Positions 1-7,382 of a stretch of 47,783 nt of DNA are shown in pieces. The notes beneath the pieces are model-generated. The model had not been told where the DNA came from. It saw nothing but the letters and a program-made list of their open reading frames with translations, and did no database searches. The stretch comes from Bacillota bacterium (GTDB taxonomy: Bacteria > Bacillota > Sulfobacillia > JAJZYS01 > JAILZS01). The translations under genes were made by a program, and so were the position numbers. The stretch is from positions 1 to 47,783 of the forward strand of contig JAILZS010000018.1 of assembly GCA_023512375.1 (NCBI GenBank), in the 5' to 3' direction. Position 1 is the first letter of the stretch. Each line of letters begins with the position of its first letter.

Positions 1-1939
1 GATTCCTCTCCAATGAGCGCGAGCGCTCCGGCCGGGAGCCGCGCGACGCGGCGGCACGGCGGCGCACCGGCGGCGACGGGGGAGGTGCGGGCGCCGCAGG
101 CACGGGGGGTGGCGTCGAGGCCAGCGACACCCCGTCCTCTCTCCCCGCCTCGTCGGGCGCGCTCCCGCCTCCCTCTGCCGGAGGCTCCCCCGTCTGGTCG
201 CCTTCCGCCGGCTTGCCGCCGTCCGCCTGCGCCGGCATGGCGTCCTCGCCGCTCTCCTGGGACCCGGTTGGGCCGCGAACCCCCTCCGGCAGGGCGGGCG
301 GCGCCGGCACTTCCCGGGCAGGGGTGGGCGCGGGCCAACCCCCCCCCGCCAGCGCCTGCCACAGGGCGGGACCGGCCGGGCTGCCAAGCCCCGTGACGGC
401 GTCCCAGCCCGGCCGGCAACGGTAGCCCGGAGCGGACAAGAAGGCGTTATCCCCTACCAGGATGTCGCGCACCCTCGTGGGCCTCGCCAGGGGGTAGAGG
501 GCGGGGGCCGCAAGCCCCACAGGGCCGAGCCCGGCCCGACGGCGCGCCTGGTTGACCAGGGTGAGGGCCGCCGCCCACACCGGAGCCGCAAGGCTCGTGC
601 CGCCCACCACGCCCACGCGGCCTCCCAGGACCATGCGGTAGCCCGTGTCGGGATCGGCGTCGGCCGCGACGTCGGGGACGCCCCGCCCCGCGCCGCCCCC
701 CGTCGCCGCAGCCACCGCCGTCGCGTCCTGCCAGGGGGGAACGGGAAAGACCGCGCTCACGCCTCCCCCCGACGCCCCTCCTCCGGCGCCGTCCGACCAC
801 CCGAGCTCCCGCGCCACCACCCCGTCCGCCAGCTCCATGCGGGTTCCGCCCACCGCCAGCACGTGCGAAAGGCAGGCGGGCGCGTCCACCGACCGCAGGG
901 GCCCCACCGGCACGGGCACGCCGTACGCGCCGCTGTCCCCGGAGGCGGCGACCACGGTCACCCCCATGGCGGCGGCGCGGGCGCACAACCAGTCGAGGGC
1001 TGCGAGGTCGGCGGGGGCGAAGAACGCCTCGGCGTCGCCCCAGCTGATGGAGACGACGCTGGGCCGGGGGTCGAGGCGCGTCACCTCGACCAAGGCGCGG
1101 GCCAGGGCCTGGGCGAAGCCTCCCGCCCCCTCGCCCACGAGGGCGTTGACCACCACCACGCGCGCCCCTGGGGCCAAGGCCCCCACCCATTCCACGTCCG
1201 CCGTCGCCTCCACGTCCGCCGACGCGGGCGGGGAAGGCGCCCCCCGCGGCGGGGCGGGCGGGGCCCAGACGCTCTCCACCCGCGGCGCGCGCACCCCCGC
1301 CCGCTGCCAGAACGCGGACAGGTCCGAGTTCTGGAAGGCGCTGCCAAACTCAAGAACGGCGACGCTCTCTCCCTGCCCGTCGAGGCCCGCCTCGGGATCG
1401 GGCAGCCCGTAGGCCAAGCGGATGTCGGCCGGCAGGTAGCCGGGCCCGCTGGCCGGACCGGTGGCGGCCGCTGCGCCGCCGGGGCGGTGGGGCCGTCCCC
1501 GCCAGGGCCGGGCCAGGTCGCTCAGGCCCAACACAGCGGCCACCCCCGGTGGCAGATCGGGTTCTCCCCGCGCCAACCGCCCTCGCACGCGACCCACGCT
1601 CACGCTGTCCAGACGGACGCCCAAGGCCCGCTCCACGTCGGGCGCGGCGCCCTTTGCCTCGACCAGCCAGCCGTCGGCCCCGGCCTCGGCCCGAAGCCCG
1701 CGCGCCGCGCACCAGCGCAGCAGGTCGCGCACCGCCGCCCCCTCGGGCCGGTGCGCGTTCTCCACGTCCGCGCGCGCAAAGCTCCTCCCCGAGCGCGCCT
1801 TGGCCACCAGCCCGGCCCGGTCCCGGGGGGCGAGGGCGAAGGTCACCGTTACCTCCGACTCCCGCTCCACCGGGCCGATGCGCACCGCGCGCCCCGCCGC
1901 CGCCGGCGCGTGGGCGCCGCCGTTCGCCCAGCTCCCCAC
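1..1939 (-). CDS. S53 family serine-carboxyl peptidase (sedolisin/kumamolisin type), 3' end outside window
   Basis: Reading the minus strand from GTG 1939 gives 646 codons without a stop before the window edge. A prodomain (about residues 20-140) precedes the catalytic domain. The S53 residues are all visible: E244 and D248 in VEATADVEW, the oxyanion D335 in SGDSGA, and the nucleophile S448 in GGTSLAAP. The segment DILVGDN followed by GWDAVTGLG matches the family's C-terminal calcium site. S53 enzymes are acid-active, self-processed endopeptidases, usually secreted. No classical signal peptide is seen, as in some kumamolisins. After the catalytic domain comes a tail of over 100 residues rich in P, A, G, E and D that turns Arg-rich and runs off the edge. 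A GGAGGT lies 5-6 bases before the GTG. The C9 run at 339-347 keeps frame. The family is certain; the true C-terminus is unknown. Confidence 0.88.
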   Translation of the reverse strand, partial: MGSWANGGAHAPAAAGRAVRIGPVERESEVTVTFALAPRDRAGLVAKARSGRSFARADVENAHRPEGAAVRDLLRWCAARGLRAEAGADGWLVEAKGAAPDVERALGVRLDSVSVGRVRGRLARGEPDLPPGVAAVLGLSDLARPWRGRPHRPGGAAAATGPASGPGYLPADIRLAYGLPDPEAGLDGQGESVAVLEFGSAFQNSDLSAFWQRAGVRAPRVESVWAPPAPPRGAPSPPASADVEATADVEWVGALAPGARVVVVNALVGEGAGGFAQALARALVEVTRLDPRPSVVSISWGDAEAFFAPADLAALDWLCARAAAMGVTVVAASGDSGAYGVPVPVGPLRSVDAPACLSHVLAVGGTRMELADGVVARELGWSDGAGGGASGGGVSAVFPVPPWQDATAVAAATGGGAGRGVPDVAADADPDTGYRMVLGGRVGVVGGTSLAAPVWAAALTLVNQARRRAGLGPVGLAAPALYPLARPTRVRDILVGDNAFLSAPGYRCRPGWDAVTGLGSPAGPALWQALAGGGWPAPTPAREVPAPPALPEGVRGPTGSQESGEDAMPAQADGGKPAEGDQTGEPPAEGGGSAPDEAGREDGVSLASTPPPVPAAPAPPPSPPVRRRAAASRGSRPERSRSLERN

Positions 1940-2006
1940 ACCCCCACCTCCTACGGCGCCCCGCCGGCGCGGGCCGCCGAGTATGGGTATGGGGATGGGC
2001 GTCCTC

Positions 2007-2897
2007 TTAACCCTCCAAGGCCGCGGCCGCCCCCACGTGGGCGCGGAAGGCGCGGGTGAGGTCGCGGGTGACGGGGCCCGGGCGGCCGTCGCCGATGCGC
2101 CGGCCGTCCACCTCGACCACGGGCACGATCTCTGCTGCCGTACCGGTGAGGAAGCACTCGTCCGCCACGTACAGGTCGTGCAGGGTGAACGGCTCCTCCG
2201 CCGCCGGCCTCCCCTGCGCCCGCGCCAGCTCGAGCACGGTGGCGCGCGTGATGCCCTCCAACACCCCGAGGTAGACGGGTGGGGTGAGGAGGCGGCCGCG
2301 GCGCACGATGAACAGGTTCTCCCCCGTGGCCTCGATCGGGTAGCCCTCCGGCCCCAGGAGGATGGCCTCCGCCTTGCCCGCGTTCGTAGCCGCCAGCTTG
2401 GCCAAGATGTTGTTCAGGTAGTTGAGCGACTTGACGCGCGGGGAAAGGGCGTCGACCGCCGTACGCCGCACGGACACGGTCACCGCCGTCAGGCCCTCCT
2501 CATACAGCGACGCAGGGTAGAGGGCTATGGCGTCGGCGATGACGAACAGGGTGGGGCGCGGACACTTGCGCGGGTCGAGGCCCAGATCCCCTCGGCCGCG
2601 CGTCACCACGACCCGGATGTAGGCGTCGCCCAGGCCGTTCTTCGCCACCGCCTGGCGGATGATGTCGGCCATCTCCCCCTCGCCCACGCCGATGTCGAGG
2701 CGGATGGAGCGGGCCGACTCGAACAGGCGTCGGACGTGGGCCTCGAGCGCGAAGACGCGTCCGCCGTAGGCTCGGATGCCCTCGAACACGCCGTCCCCGT
2801 AGAGAAGGCCGTGGTCGAACACCGACACCGTCGCCGACTCGGCCGCCACCCACTCGCCGTCCAGATACACCCACCGCTTCGCCGCCTCCTGTGCCAT
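2007..2897 (-). CDS. ilvE: Branched-chain amino acid aminotransferase (class IV PLP)
   Basis: The 296-residue protein has the normal length for the family. It has the fold-type IV signature, with the FDHGLLYGDGVFEG segment near residues 27-40 and the PLP lysine K156 in RVKSLNYLNN. An EATGENLF stretch and a later FLTGTAAEI stretch match the cofactor-binding loops of IlvE. The enzyme moves amino groups between glutamate and the 2-oxo acids of Leu, Ile and Val in the cytosol. A GGAGGGGG ribosome site precedes ATG 2897. The gene is 67 bases upstream of the S53 peptidase and 51 bases downstream of an EamA transporter, all on one strand, so co-transcription is possible. D-alanine aminotransferase and aminodeoxychorismate lyase share the fold, but the motifs favour IlvE. 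Confidence 0.9.
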   Translation of the reverse strand: MAQEAAKRWVYLDGEWVAAESATVSVFDHGLLYGDGVFEGIRAYGGRVFALEAHVRRLFESARSIRLDIGVGEGEMADIIRQAVAKNGLGDAYIRVVVTRGRGDLGLDPRKCPRPTLFVIADAIALYPASLYEEGLTAVTVSVRRTAVDALSPRVKSLNYLNNILAKLAATNAGKAEAILLGPEGYPIEATGENLFIVRRGRLLTPPVYLGVLEGITRATVLELARAQGRPAAEEPFTLHDLYVADECFLTGTAAEIVPVVEVDGRRIGDGRPGPVTRDLTRAFRAHVGAAAALEG

Positions 2898-2948
2898 GGC
2901 CCTGCCCCCTCCAGCGTCTTGGTCCCGGCGGCCGCCGGGCCGTCACCG

Positions 2949-3881
2949 TCATCCTTCCGCGTCGGATCCTTCCCCGCCTACGGGCACAAGACCTCCCGGC
3001 GCCGCCCCCGGCGCCTCGCCCTCCCCCGGGGCGATGGCGGCCAGGCCCATGCCGGCAAGCACAAACGCCGCCCCCGCCGCCGCCGGTCCGTCCAGCAACT
3101 GCCCGTCCAGAACATACGCCCAGGCGGCGGCAAAGACCGGCTCCAGGTTGAAGGTGACCGCCGCCGCGGTGGCGCTCACCCGCGCCTGCCCCGCGCTCTG
3201 GAGGAGAAAGGTGCCCACCGTGGCCACCGCCCCCAGGTACAGGATGAGCGCCCACTCACTTCGCGGCGGCAGCGAAAGCCAGGCAGCATGGCCGGAGGCG
3301 ACCGCGCACAGGGGGAAGGCGACGGCCCCGGCCAGCACCTCCTGGGCCGCCAGCCGCCCGCTCCCCACGCGCGGTGCCAGATGTGCCGTGCCCAGGACCT
3401 GCAAGGCGAACATGACGGCGCACAGCGCCCCCAGGAGGTCGCCCGAAGACCATCCCAGGCCCCCCCTCAACGTCATGAGCGCCAGCCCGGTTAGGCCCAG
3501 GAGAAGGGCCAGGGCGACGCGGCGCGACGGCCAGCGGCGGCGCCACAGCGCCTCAGCCGCCGGCACGAGCACCACGGAAAGGCCCGTCAGGAAGGCGACG
3601 GTGTCGGCGCCCGCCGTCCGCAAGGCGAACGTCTGGAGGAGGAAGCCCGCGGCGTTGGCCAATCCCACACCCAGCCCGGGCAGGGCGGCGCGCACGCCCC
3701 CGCCCCCCGAAAGCCACGGCAGGAGGAGGACCGCGGCCACGCCGAACCGCCAAGACACGAGGGCAAGCGGCGGCATGCGCGCCACCGCGCCCTGCACGAG
3801 GGGAAAGGTGCTGCCCCAGAGAACCGTCGTGAGGATGAGGAGGGCCAACCCCTCGGCCCGCCGCGTTCGCCATGCGCGCAT
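2949..3881 (-). CDS. EamA/DMT-family transporter
   Basis: A 310-residue hydrophobic protein with about ten membrane segments in two similar halves, the layout of EamA (drug/metabolite transporter) permeases. The first half opens with LTTVLWGSTFPLVQGA and SWRFGVAAVLLL. The second half carries TFNLEPVFAAAWAYVL, typical of the second EamA repeat. Such proteins export or import amino acids and other small metabolites; the substrate cannot be read from sequence. The C-terminal 30 residues are Gly/Pro/Glu-rich and probably cytosolic. It precedes ilvE on the same strand, which hints at amino-acid export, but that is inference. The start at ATG 3881 has only a weak ribosome site, so the N-terminus could be a few residues off. 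Confidence 0.87.
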   Translation of the reverse strand: MRAWRTRRAEGLALLILTTVLWGSTFPLVQGAVARMPPLALVSWRFGVAAVLLLPWLSGGGGVRAALPGLGVGLANAAGFLLQTFALRTAGADTVAFLTGLSVVLVPAAEALWRRRWPSRRVALALLLGLTGLALMTLRGGLGWSSGDLLGALCAVMFALQVLGTAHLAPRVGSGRLAAQEVLAGAVAFPLCAVASGHAAWLSLPPRSEWALILYLGAVATVGTFLLQSAGQARVSATAAAVTFNLEPVFAAAWAYVLDGQLLDGPAAAGAAFVLAGMGLAAIAPGEGEAPGAAPGGLVPVGGEGSDAEG

Positions 3882-3968
3882 GCCTGGAGGTTCCCCGGCC
3901 GCGCCGCCTTCCCCTGTCGTCGTGACGGGAGGACAGGCGGACGGGCGCCGGGCGGAAGGAGGATGGTC

Positions 3969-4643
3969 GTGCGCACCTTCACCTTCGCCATCGTCGCCCG
4001 CAGCGCAGAGACGGGCCGCCTGGGCGTGGCTGTGTGCGCCTCCCTTCCCGCCGTGGGGGCGTACGTGCCCGCAGCCCGGGCGGGTGTGGGGGCGGTGACC
4101 GTGCAGGGCGCGGCCGACCCCGCCCTGCGCCGGCGCCTGCTGGACCGCCTGGCCGAGGGCCTGGACGCAGAGGAGGCACTGGAGCGCGAGCTAGGCGACG
4201 ACCCGGGGCGCGACGCCCGCCAGGTGGCGGTGATCGGACGCAACGGCCATGCCGCCGCCTGGACGGGTGAAGGCGTAGCCGGGTACGCCGGCCACCGCGC
4301 CGGGCCCGAGGCAGCCGTCGTCGGAAGCCACCTGGCAGCCCCGGATGTCCTCGCCGCCATGGAGCGCGCCTTCTCCCAGTCCTCCGCCCACGACCTGCCC
4401 GAGCGCCTCATGCGTGCCCTGGAGGCGGCCGCCGCCCAGGGAGGCGACGCGCGCGGCCACCGCAGCGCCGCCCTTCAGGTCGTGGACGTCGACGGTTACC
4501 CCTACGCCGACCTGCGCGTAGACGAACACCCTCGGCCCCTGGAGGAGCTTCGCCGCCTGGTCGACCTCGCGGCCGAACGCATCCTCCCGGGGTACGGGGC
4601 GTGGGTGGCCTCCCTCCGGCGCGGGCGCGGTACGGGCGCCTAA
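3969..4643 (+). CDS. DUF1028 family protein (Ntn-hydrolase-like)
   Basis: A protein of 224 residues with the DUF1028 pattern: TFAIVARSAETGRLGVAV at the N-terminus, then VGAVTVQGAADP and the RQVAVIGRNGHAAAWTG segment. Members resemble Ntn-hydrolases and often sit near peptidases or amidases, but their reaction is not established. I chose GTG 3969 instead of ATG 3963 because AAGGAGG (3956-3962) touches the ATG but lies 6 bases before the GTG. It is transcribed away from the EamA gene across an 81-base gap. Its TAA shares bases with the TAG of the convergent sulfurtransferase gene (4640-4643). The short C-terminal tail is Arg/Gly-rich. Family assignment is firm and function unknown. Confidence 0.85.
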   Translation: MRTFTFAIVARSAETGRLGVAVCASLPAVGAYVPAARAGVGAVTVQGAADPALRRRLLDRLAEGLDAEEALERELGDDPGRDARQVAVIGRNGHAAAWTGEGVAGYAGHRAGPEAAVVGSHLAAPDVLAAMERAFSQSSAHDLPERLMRALEAAAAQGGDARGHRSAALQVVDVDGYPYADLRVDEHPRPLEELRRLVDLAAERILPGYGAWVASLRRGRGTGA

Positions 4644-5515
4644 CCGGTGCCTTCGCCTTCCGCCGCCGTAGCCCCGGGCTCACCCACCTCCACCTCGGCG
4701 TCGGGGTAGGAGATCCAGTCGCTGTAGCTGCCTGCGTACAACAGCCCGTCGGGGAGGCCGGCGATGGTCGCTGCCAAGAGGTTGGCGCATGCGGTCACGC
4801 CGCTCCCGCAGTAGGCGACCATGCGCTCCCCCGGCCCCAGAAGGTGGGCGAAGCGCCGGCGCTGCTCGTCCCGGTTGCGCCAGCGCCCGTCGGGGCCGAG
4901 GCCCTCGCGGAAGAAGGCCGACACGGCCCCCGGGATGCGGCCGGGGCGGGGGTCGATCGGTTCGACCTCCCCGCGGTAGCGCTCGGGAGCGCGCGCATCC
5001 ACGAGCACCGCTCCCGGGGGGAGGCGCCGCACCGTGTCCCGGTCCACCACCCAGTGCGCGCGCGGCCGCGGCACGAACGGGCGCGGCACCGGGACGGGCG
5101 CCCCTTGCTCCAGCGGCATGCCGGCGGCCTCCCAGGCGGCGATGCCGCCGTCCAGAACGGCCACCGCGTCATGCCCCATGTAGCGAAGAAGCCACCAGGC
5201 GCGCGGAGCCGTGCCGGCGTCGTGGTCGTACACCACGGCCATGCGCCCCTCCCCCACCCCCCGCGCGCCCATGGCTGCGGCGAAGGCTTCGGGCGTCGGA
5301 AGGGGGTGACGGCCACCGTGCCGCCCGACCGGCCCGGACAGGTCGCGCTCCAGGTGGACGTACAGGGCGCCGGGGATGTGCCCCCGCCGGTAGGCGCGCT
5401 CCCCCGCCTCCGGGTCGGACAGGTCGAAGCGGCAGTCGAGCACCACCACGTCGGGATCACCCAGGTGGCGTGCCAGCCACGCCGCGTCGACGAGAGGCCC
5501 GACAGGCCAGAACAT
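4640..5515 (-). CDS. sseA: Two-domain sulfurtransferase (thiosulfate / 3-mercaptopyruvate type)
   Basis: The 291-residue protein has tandem rhodanese domains. The N-terminal one is inactive, with YDHDAG where the cysteine loop would be. The C-terminal one carries C236 in CGSGVTA, the loop typical of 3-mercaptopyruvate sulfurtransferases. It also has the GHIPGA and RIPGAVS signatures and the ending YAGSYSDWISYPD. The enzyme forms a cysteine persulfide from 3-mercaptopyruvate or thiosulfate and passes the sulfur on, in the cytosol. ATG 5515 follows a perfect AAGGAGGTGA at 8 bases' spacing. A longer open frame upstream overlaps the DUF423 gene and is not needed. It is the last gene of an msrA-DUF423-sseA run. 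Thiosulfate sulfurtransferase is the alternative name for the same fold. Confidence 0.9.
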   Translation of the reverse strand: MFWPVGPLVDAAWLARHLGDPDVVVLDCRFDLSDPEAGERAYRRGHIPGALYVHLERDLSGPVGRHGGRHPLPTPEAFAAAMGARGVGEGRMAVVYDHDAGTAPRAWWLLRYMGHDAVAVLDGGIAAWEAAGMPLEQGAPVPVPRPFVPRPRAHWVVDRDTVRRLPPGAVLVDARAPERYRGEVEPIDPRPGRIPGAVSAFFREGLGPDGRWRNRDEQRRRFAHLLGPGERMVAYCGSGVTACANLLAATIAGLPDGLLYAGSYSDWISYPDAEVEVGEPGATAAEGEGTG

Positions 5516-5541
5516 CCCCCTCACCTCCTTGCGCACCCGCA

Positions 5542-5901
5542 CTACGCCGCCGCGAAGGCCAAGAGCGCCCAGCCGGCGACCAGGCACAGGCCGCCGAGCG
5601 GCGTCACCGGCCCCAGCCAGCGTACCCTCCCGAGGGAGAGGGCGTACAGGCTGCCGGAGAACAGGACCGTCCCCAGCACGAAGGCAACGGCCGCCAGGCG
5701 GGCGGACGCGGGTGCGGGCGCCGGCCACATGCCCACGGCCACGAGCCCCAGGCCGTGAACCATCTGGTACTGCACGGCGGTGCGCCAGCGCTCCACGCCC
5801 TCCCCCAGCCGACCGCGCAGAGCGTGGGCGCCAAACGCGCCCAGGGCAACCGCCAGCCCTACTAGGACGGCTCCCGCCAGGCGGGCCTGCGCCCCGTCCA
5901 C
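5542..5901 (-). CDS. DUF423 family small membrane protein
   Basis: A 119-residue protein with four predicted membrane helices. It has the DUF423 (YgdD-like) pattern: LGAFGAHALRGRL near the N-terminus, a central QYQMVHGLGLV, and VLFSGSLYALSL plus ITPLGG-like VTPLGGLCLVAGW in the last two helices. The biochemical role of the family is unknown. GTG 5901 was chosen because AGGGAG lies about 7 bases upstream, the length then fits the family, and the start sits 11 bases after the msrA stop. The ribosome site overlaps the msrA TAG, so the two genes are probably translationally coupled. A longer frame reaching 6108 would run inside msrA and is rejected. Confidence 0.85.
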   Translation of the reverse strand: MDGAQARLAGAVLVGLAVALGAFGAHALRGRLGEGVERWRTAVQYQMVHGLGLVAVGMWPAPAPASARLAAVAFVLGTVLFSGSLYALSLGRVRWLGPVTPLGGLCLVAGWALLAFAAA

Positions 5902-5912
5902 CCCGGGGCTCC

Positions 5913-6485
5913 CTACTGTGGGCCCGCGGCCAGCGGCGTACGTACGCGGTGGGCGAAACGCCGCCGGAACTTGGCCACCTTGGGAGCGATGACCGCGCGG
6001 CAGTACGCCGCCTCCGGGTGGCGGGCGAAGTAGTCGCGGTGATAGGGCTCGGCCGGGTAGAAGGCCGTGAGGGGGACCACCTGCGTCACCACCCGCTCGC
6101 CCTCCCAATGGGGGTCGCGTTCGAGGCGCGCGATCGCCTCCTCCGCCTGCCGGCGTTGGCCCTCGTCGTGGTAGAAGACGGCCGAGCGGTATTGGCTTCC
6201 CACGTCGGCGCCCTGGCGATCCGGCGTGGTGGGGTCATGGACGGCGAAGAACACCTCCAGCAGGTCGGCGTAGGTGATGACCTCCGGGTCGTACTCGATC
6301 TGAACCGCCTCGGCATGGCCCGTGGTGTGGCTGCACACCTGCTCGTAGGTGGGGTTGGGGACGTGGCCCCCCGTGTAACCGCTGGTCACCCGCACCACGC
6401 CCGCGAGGTCGGCGAAGATCGCCTCCATGCACCAGAAGCATCCCCCGGCCAACGTCGCCGTCTCCCTCTTCGCCTCCGTCGCCAT
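5913..6485 (-). CDS. msrA: Peptide methionine (S)-S-oxide reductase
   Basis: The 190-residue protein carries the MsrA active site GGCFWC with C16 and C19, followed by SGYTGGHVPNPTYEQVC, the HAEAVQIEYDP segment and GSQYRSAVFY. It reduces methionine-S-sulfoxide in proteins and free methionine, using a cysteine relay recharged by thioredoxin. ATG 6485 follows a GGAGGGG ribosome site at about 8 bases. The longer open frame to 6584 adds a Pro/Ala-rich stretch not found in the family. It leads a three-gene run with DUF423 and a sulfurtransferase, which suggests a sulfur-redox or oxidative-damage role for the operon. A possible promoter lies at 6669-6696. Confidence 0.93.
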   Translation of the reverse strand: MATEAKRETATLAGGCFWCMEAIFADLAGVVRVTSGYTGGHVPNPTYEQVCSHTTGHAEAVQIEYDPEVITYADLLEVFFAVHDPTTPDRQGADVGSQYRSAVFYHDEGQRRQAEEAIARLERDPHWEGERVVTQVVPLTAFYPAEPYHRDYFARHPEAAYCRAVIAPKVAKFRRRFAHRVRTPLAAGPQ

Positions 6486-7166
6486 GACGCCGCCCCCCTC
6501 CGCTTCCGTTGCCTCCGTTGCCGTCCATGGTAACGCGCTGACGGCAAGGGGGAAACCGGTCGGCGGCGGACCAGGGGCGGGCACTGGCGAAGGCGGAGGA
6601 TCCCGGCGGGGGGAGGACAGGGTGGGCCGGCGTGGCGCTGGACAGATGCGGCGCGCGGATCCTTACCGAACATAGCGCCGCCGAGCGCCAACGCAAACCA
6701 CTCTGTTCGTCCGGTCCAGGCTTGAAGGTACTGCCTACACGCCGACGCCGTGGGCCGCCTTCTCGAACCGGAAGCACAAGCCGAACCCCAGGAGTCGCCG
6801 CGTGGGACGGCCCACCGCATTCTTGGCTCGCTCACCCGTCGCCTGGGCCGCTGCTGCACGAAGTGGCGCAGATGAGCCGGTCACCTGACCGCCTCGCGTG
6901 TACATGAAGGTACGGCCATCATGGGCCTTTCGCACCCGCAGCCAAGCCCGCACCCCCGGCAACGACGCGTAAGCCGGTTCACCCACGCGGCATCGCCTCG
7001 ATCCGTGGGGCTGCTGTCCCTCGGATCGTGGCCGCGCCTTGGGTTCCCTCCCGGCCTGGCCTCGCGGCGGACCCCCTTGCCCCTGGGTTCGCCTCGCCCG
7101 GAGCGGCTTCCCACCGTACGTCGGTACACCACAACAAAGCCCCGCCCGCCGTGGACGGAGCTCAAT
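6486..7166. other. Intergenic stretch without a recognisable gene
   Basis: About 680 bases between msrA and the tRNA-Leu pair. Open frames on both strands give only Arg/Pro-rich or tRNA-antisense translations and match no family I know. Base composition is visibly less GC-rich in places (for example around 6690-6730 and 7125-7170) than in the flanking genes. A weak minus-strand promoter for msrA is the only functional element I can support. It may be a decayed insertion next to tRNA genes. Confidence 0.5.
6669..6696 (-). promoter_or_regulatory. Candidate sigma-A promoter for msrA operon
   Basis: Read on the minus strand: TTGCGT (6691-6696), 16-base spacer, TATGTT (6669-6674). It would start transcription near 6662 and leave a leader of about 175 bases before msrA. 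The match to consensus is moderate and rests on sequence only. Confidence 0.3.
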
Positions 7167-7251
7167 TGGTGTCGGGAGGGGGACTCGAACCCCCACGGGT
7201 TACCCCATACGCCCCTCAAACGTATGCGTCTGCCAGTTCCGCCATCCCGAC
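7167..7251 (-). tRNA. tRNA-Leu (anticodon GAG)
   Basis: The minus strand folds into a complete class II tRNA. The acceptor stem is GTCGGGA / TCCCGAC, and the D arm runs TGGCGGAACTGGCAGACG. The anticodon stem is TACGT / GCGTA around the loop TTGAGGG (anticodon GAG, reading CUC/CUU). There is a long variable arm, and the T arm GGGGGTTCGAGTCCCCC is perfect. The 3' CCA is encoded. It lies 5 bases downstream of a second tRNA-Leu and probably shares its promoter. Confidence 0.95.
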
Positions 7252-7256
7252 GAAGA

Positions 7257-7343
7257 TGGTGCCGAAGGTGGGATTCGAACCCACACAGGCATTCGCCTAC
7301 GGCGCCCTGAACACCGCGTGTCTGCCAGTTCCACCACTTCGGC
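7257..7343 (-). tRNA. tRNA-Leu (anticodon CAG)
   Basis: A class II tRNA on the minus strand with acceptor stem GCCGAAG / CTTCGGC. The anticodon stem CGGTG / CGCCG closes the loop TTCAGGG, which gives anticodon CAG for CUG codons, the leucine codon most used in this GC-rich DNA. A long variable arm, the T arm GTGGGTTCGAATCCCAC and an encoded CCA are present. It is the first gene of the tandem pair, directly downstream of a consensus-like promoter. Confidence 0.95.
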
Positions 7344-7353
7344 GGCGACCGTG

Positions 7354-7382
7354 AGTATATCAGGGGCGGCACCGAAGTTCAA
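7354..7382 (-). promoter_or_regulatory. Sigma-A promoter of the tRNA-Leu pair
   Basis: On the minus strand TTGAAC (7377-7382) is followed by a 17-base spacer and TATACT (7354-7359), close to the consensus for the housekeeping sigma factor. Transcription would begin a few bases before the first tRNA at 7343. Strong promoters directly before stable RNA genes are expected. Confidence 0.8.

Noticed and set aside
339-347. A frameshift in the C9 run inside the S53 gene
   Set aside because: Careful counting keeps the catalytic-domain frame through the run, and the downstream reading is a plausible acidic Pro/Ala-rich tail.
5516-5728. Longer N-terminus for the sulfurtransferase
   Set aside because: It would overlap the DUF423 gene and adds Arg/Pro-rich residues. 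A perfect AAGGAGGTGA marks ATG 5515.
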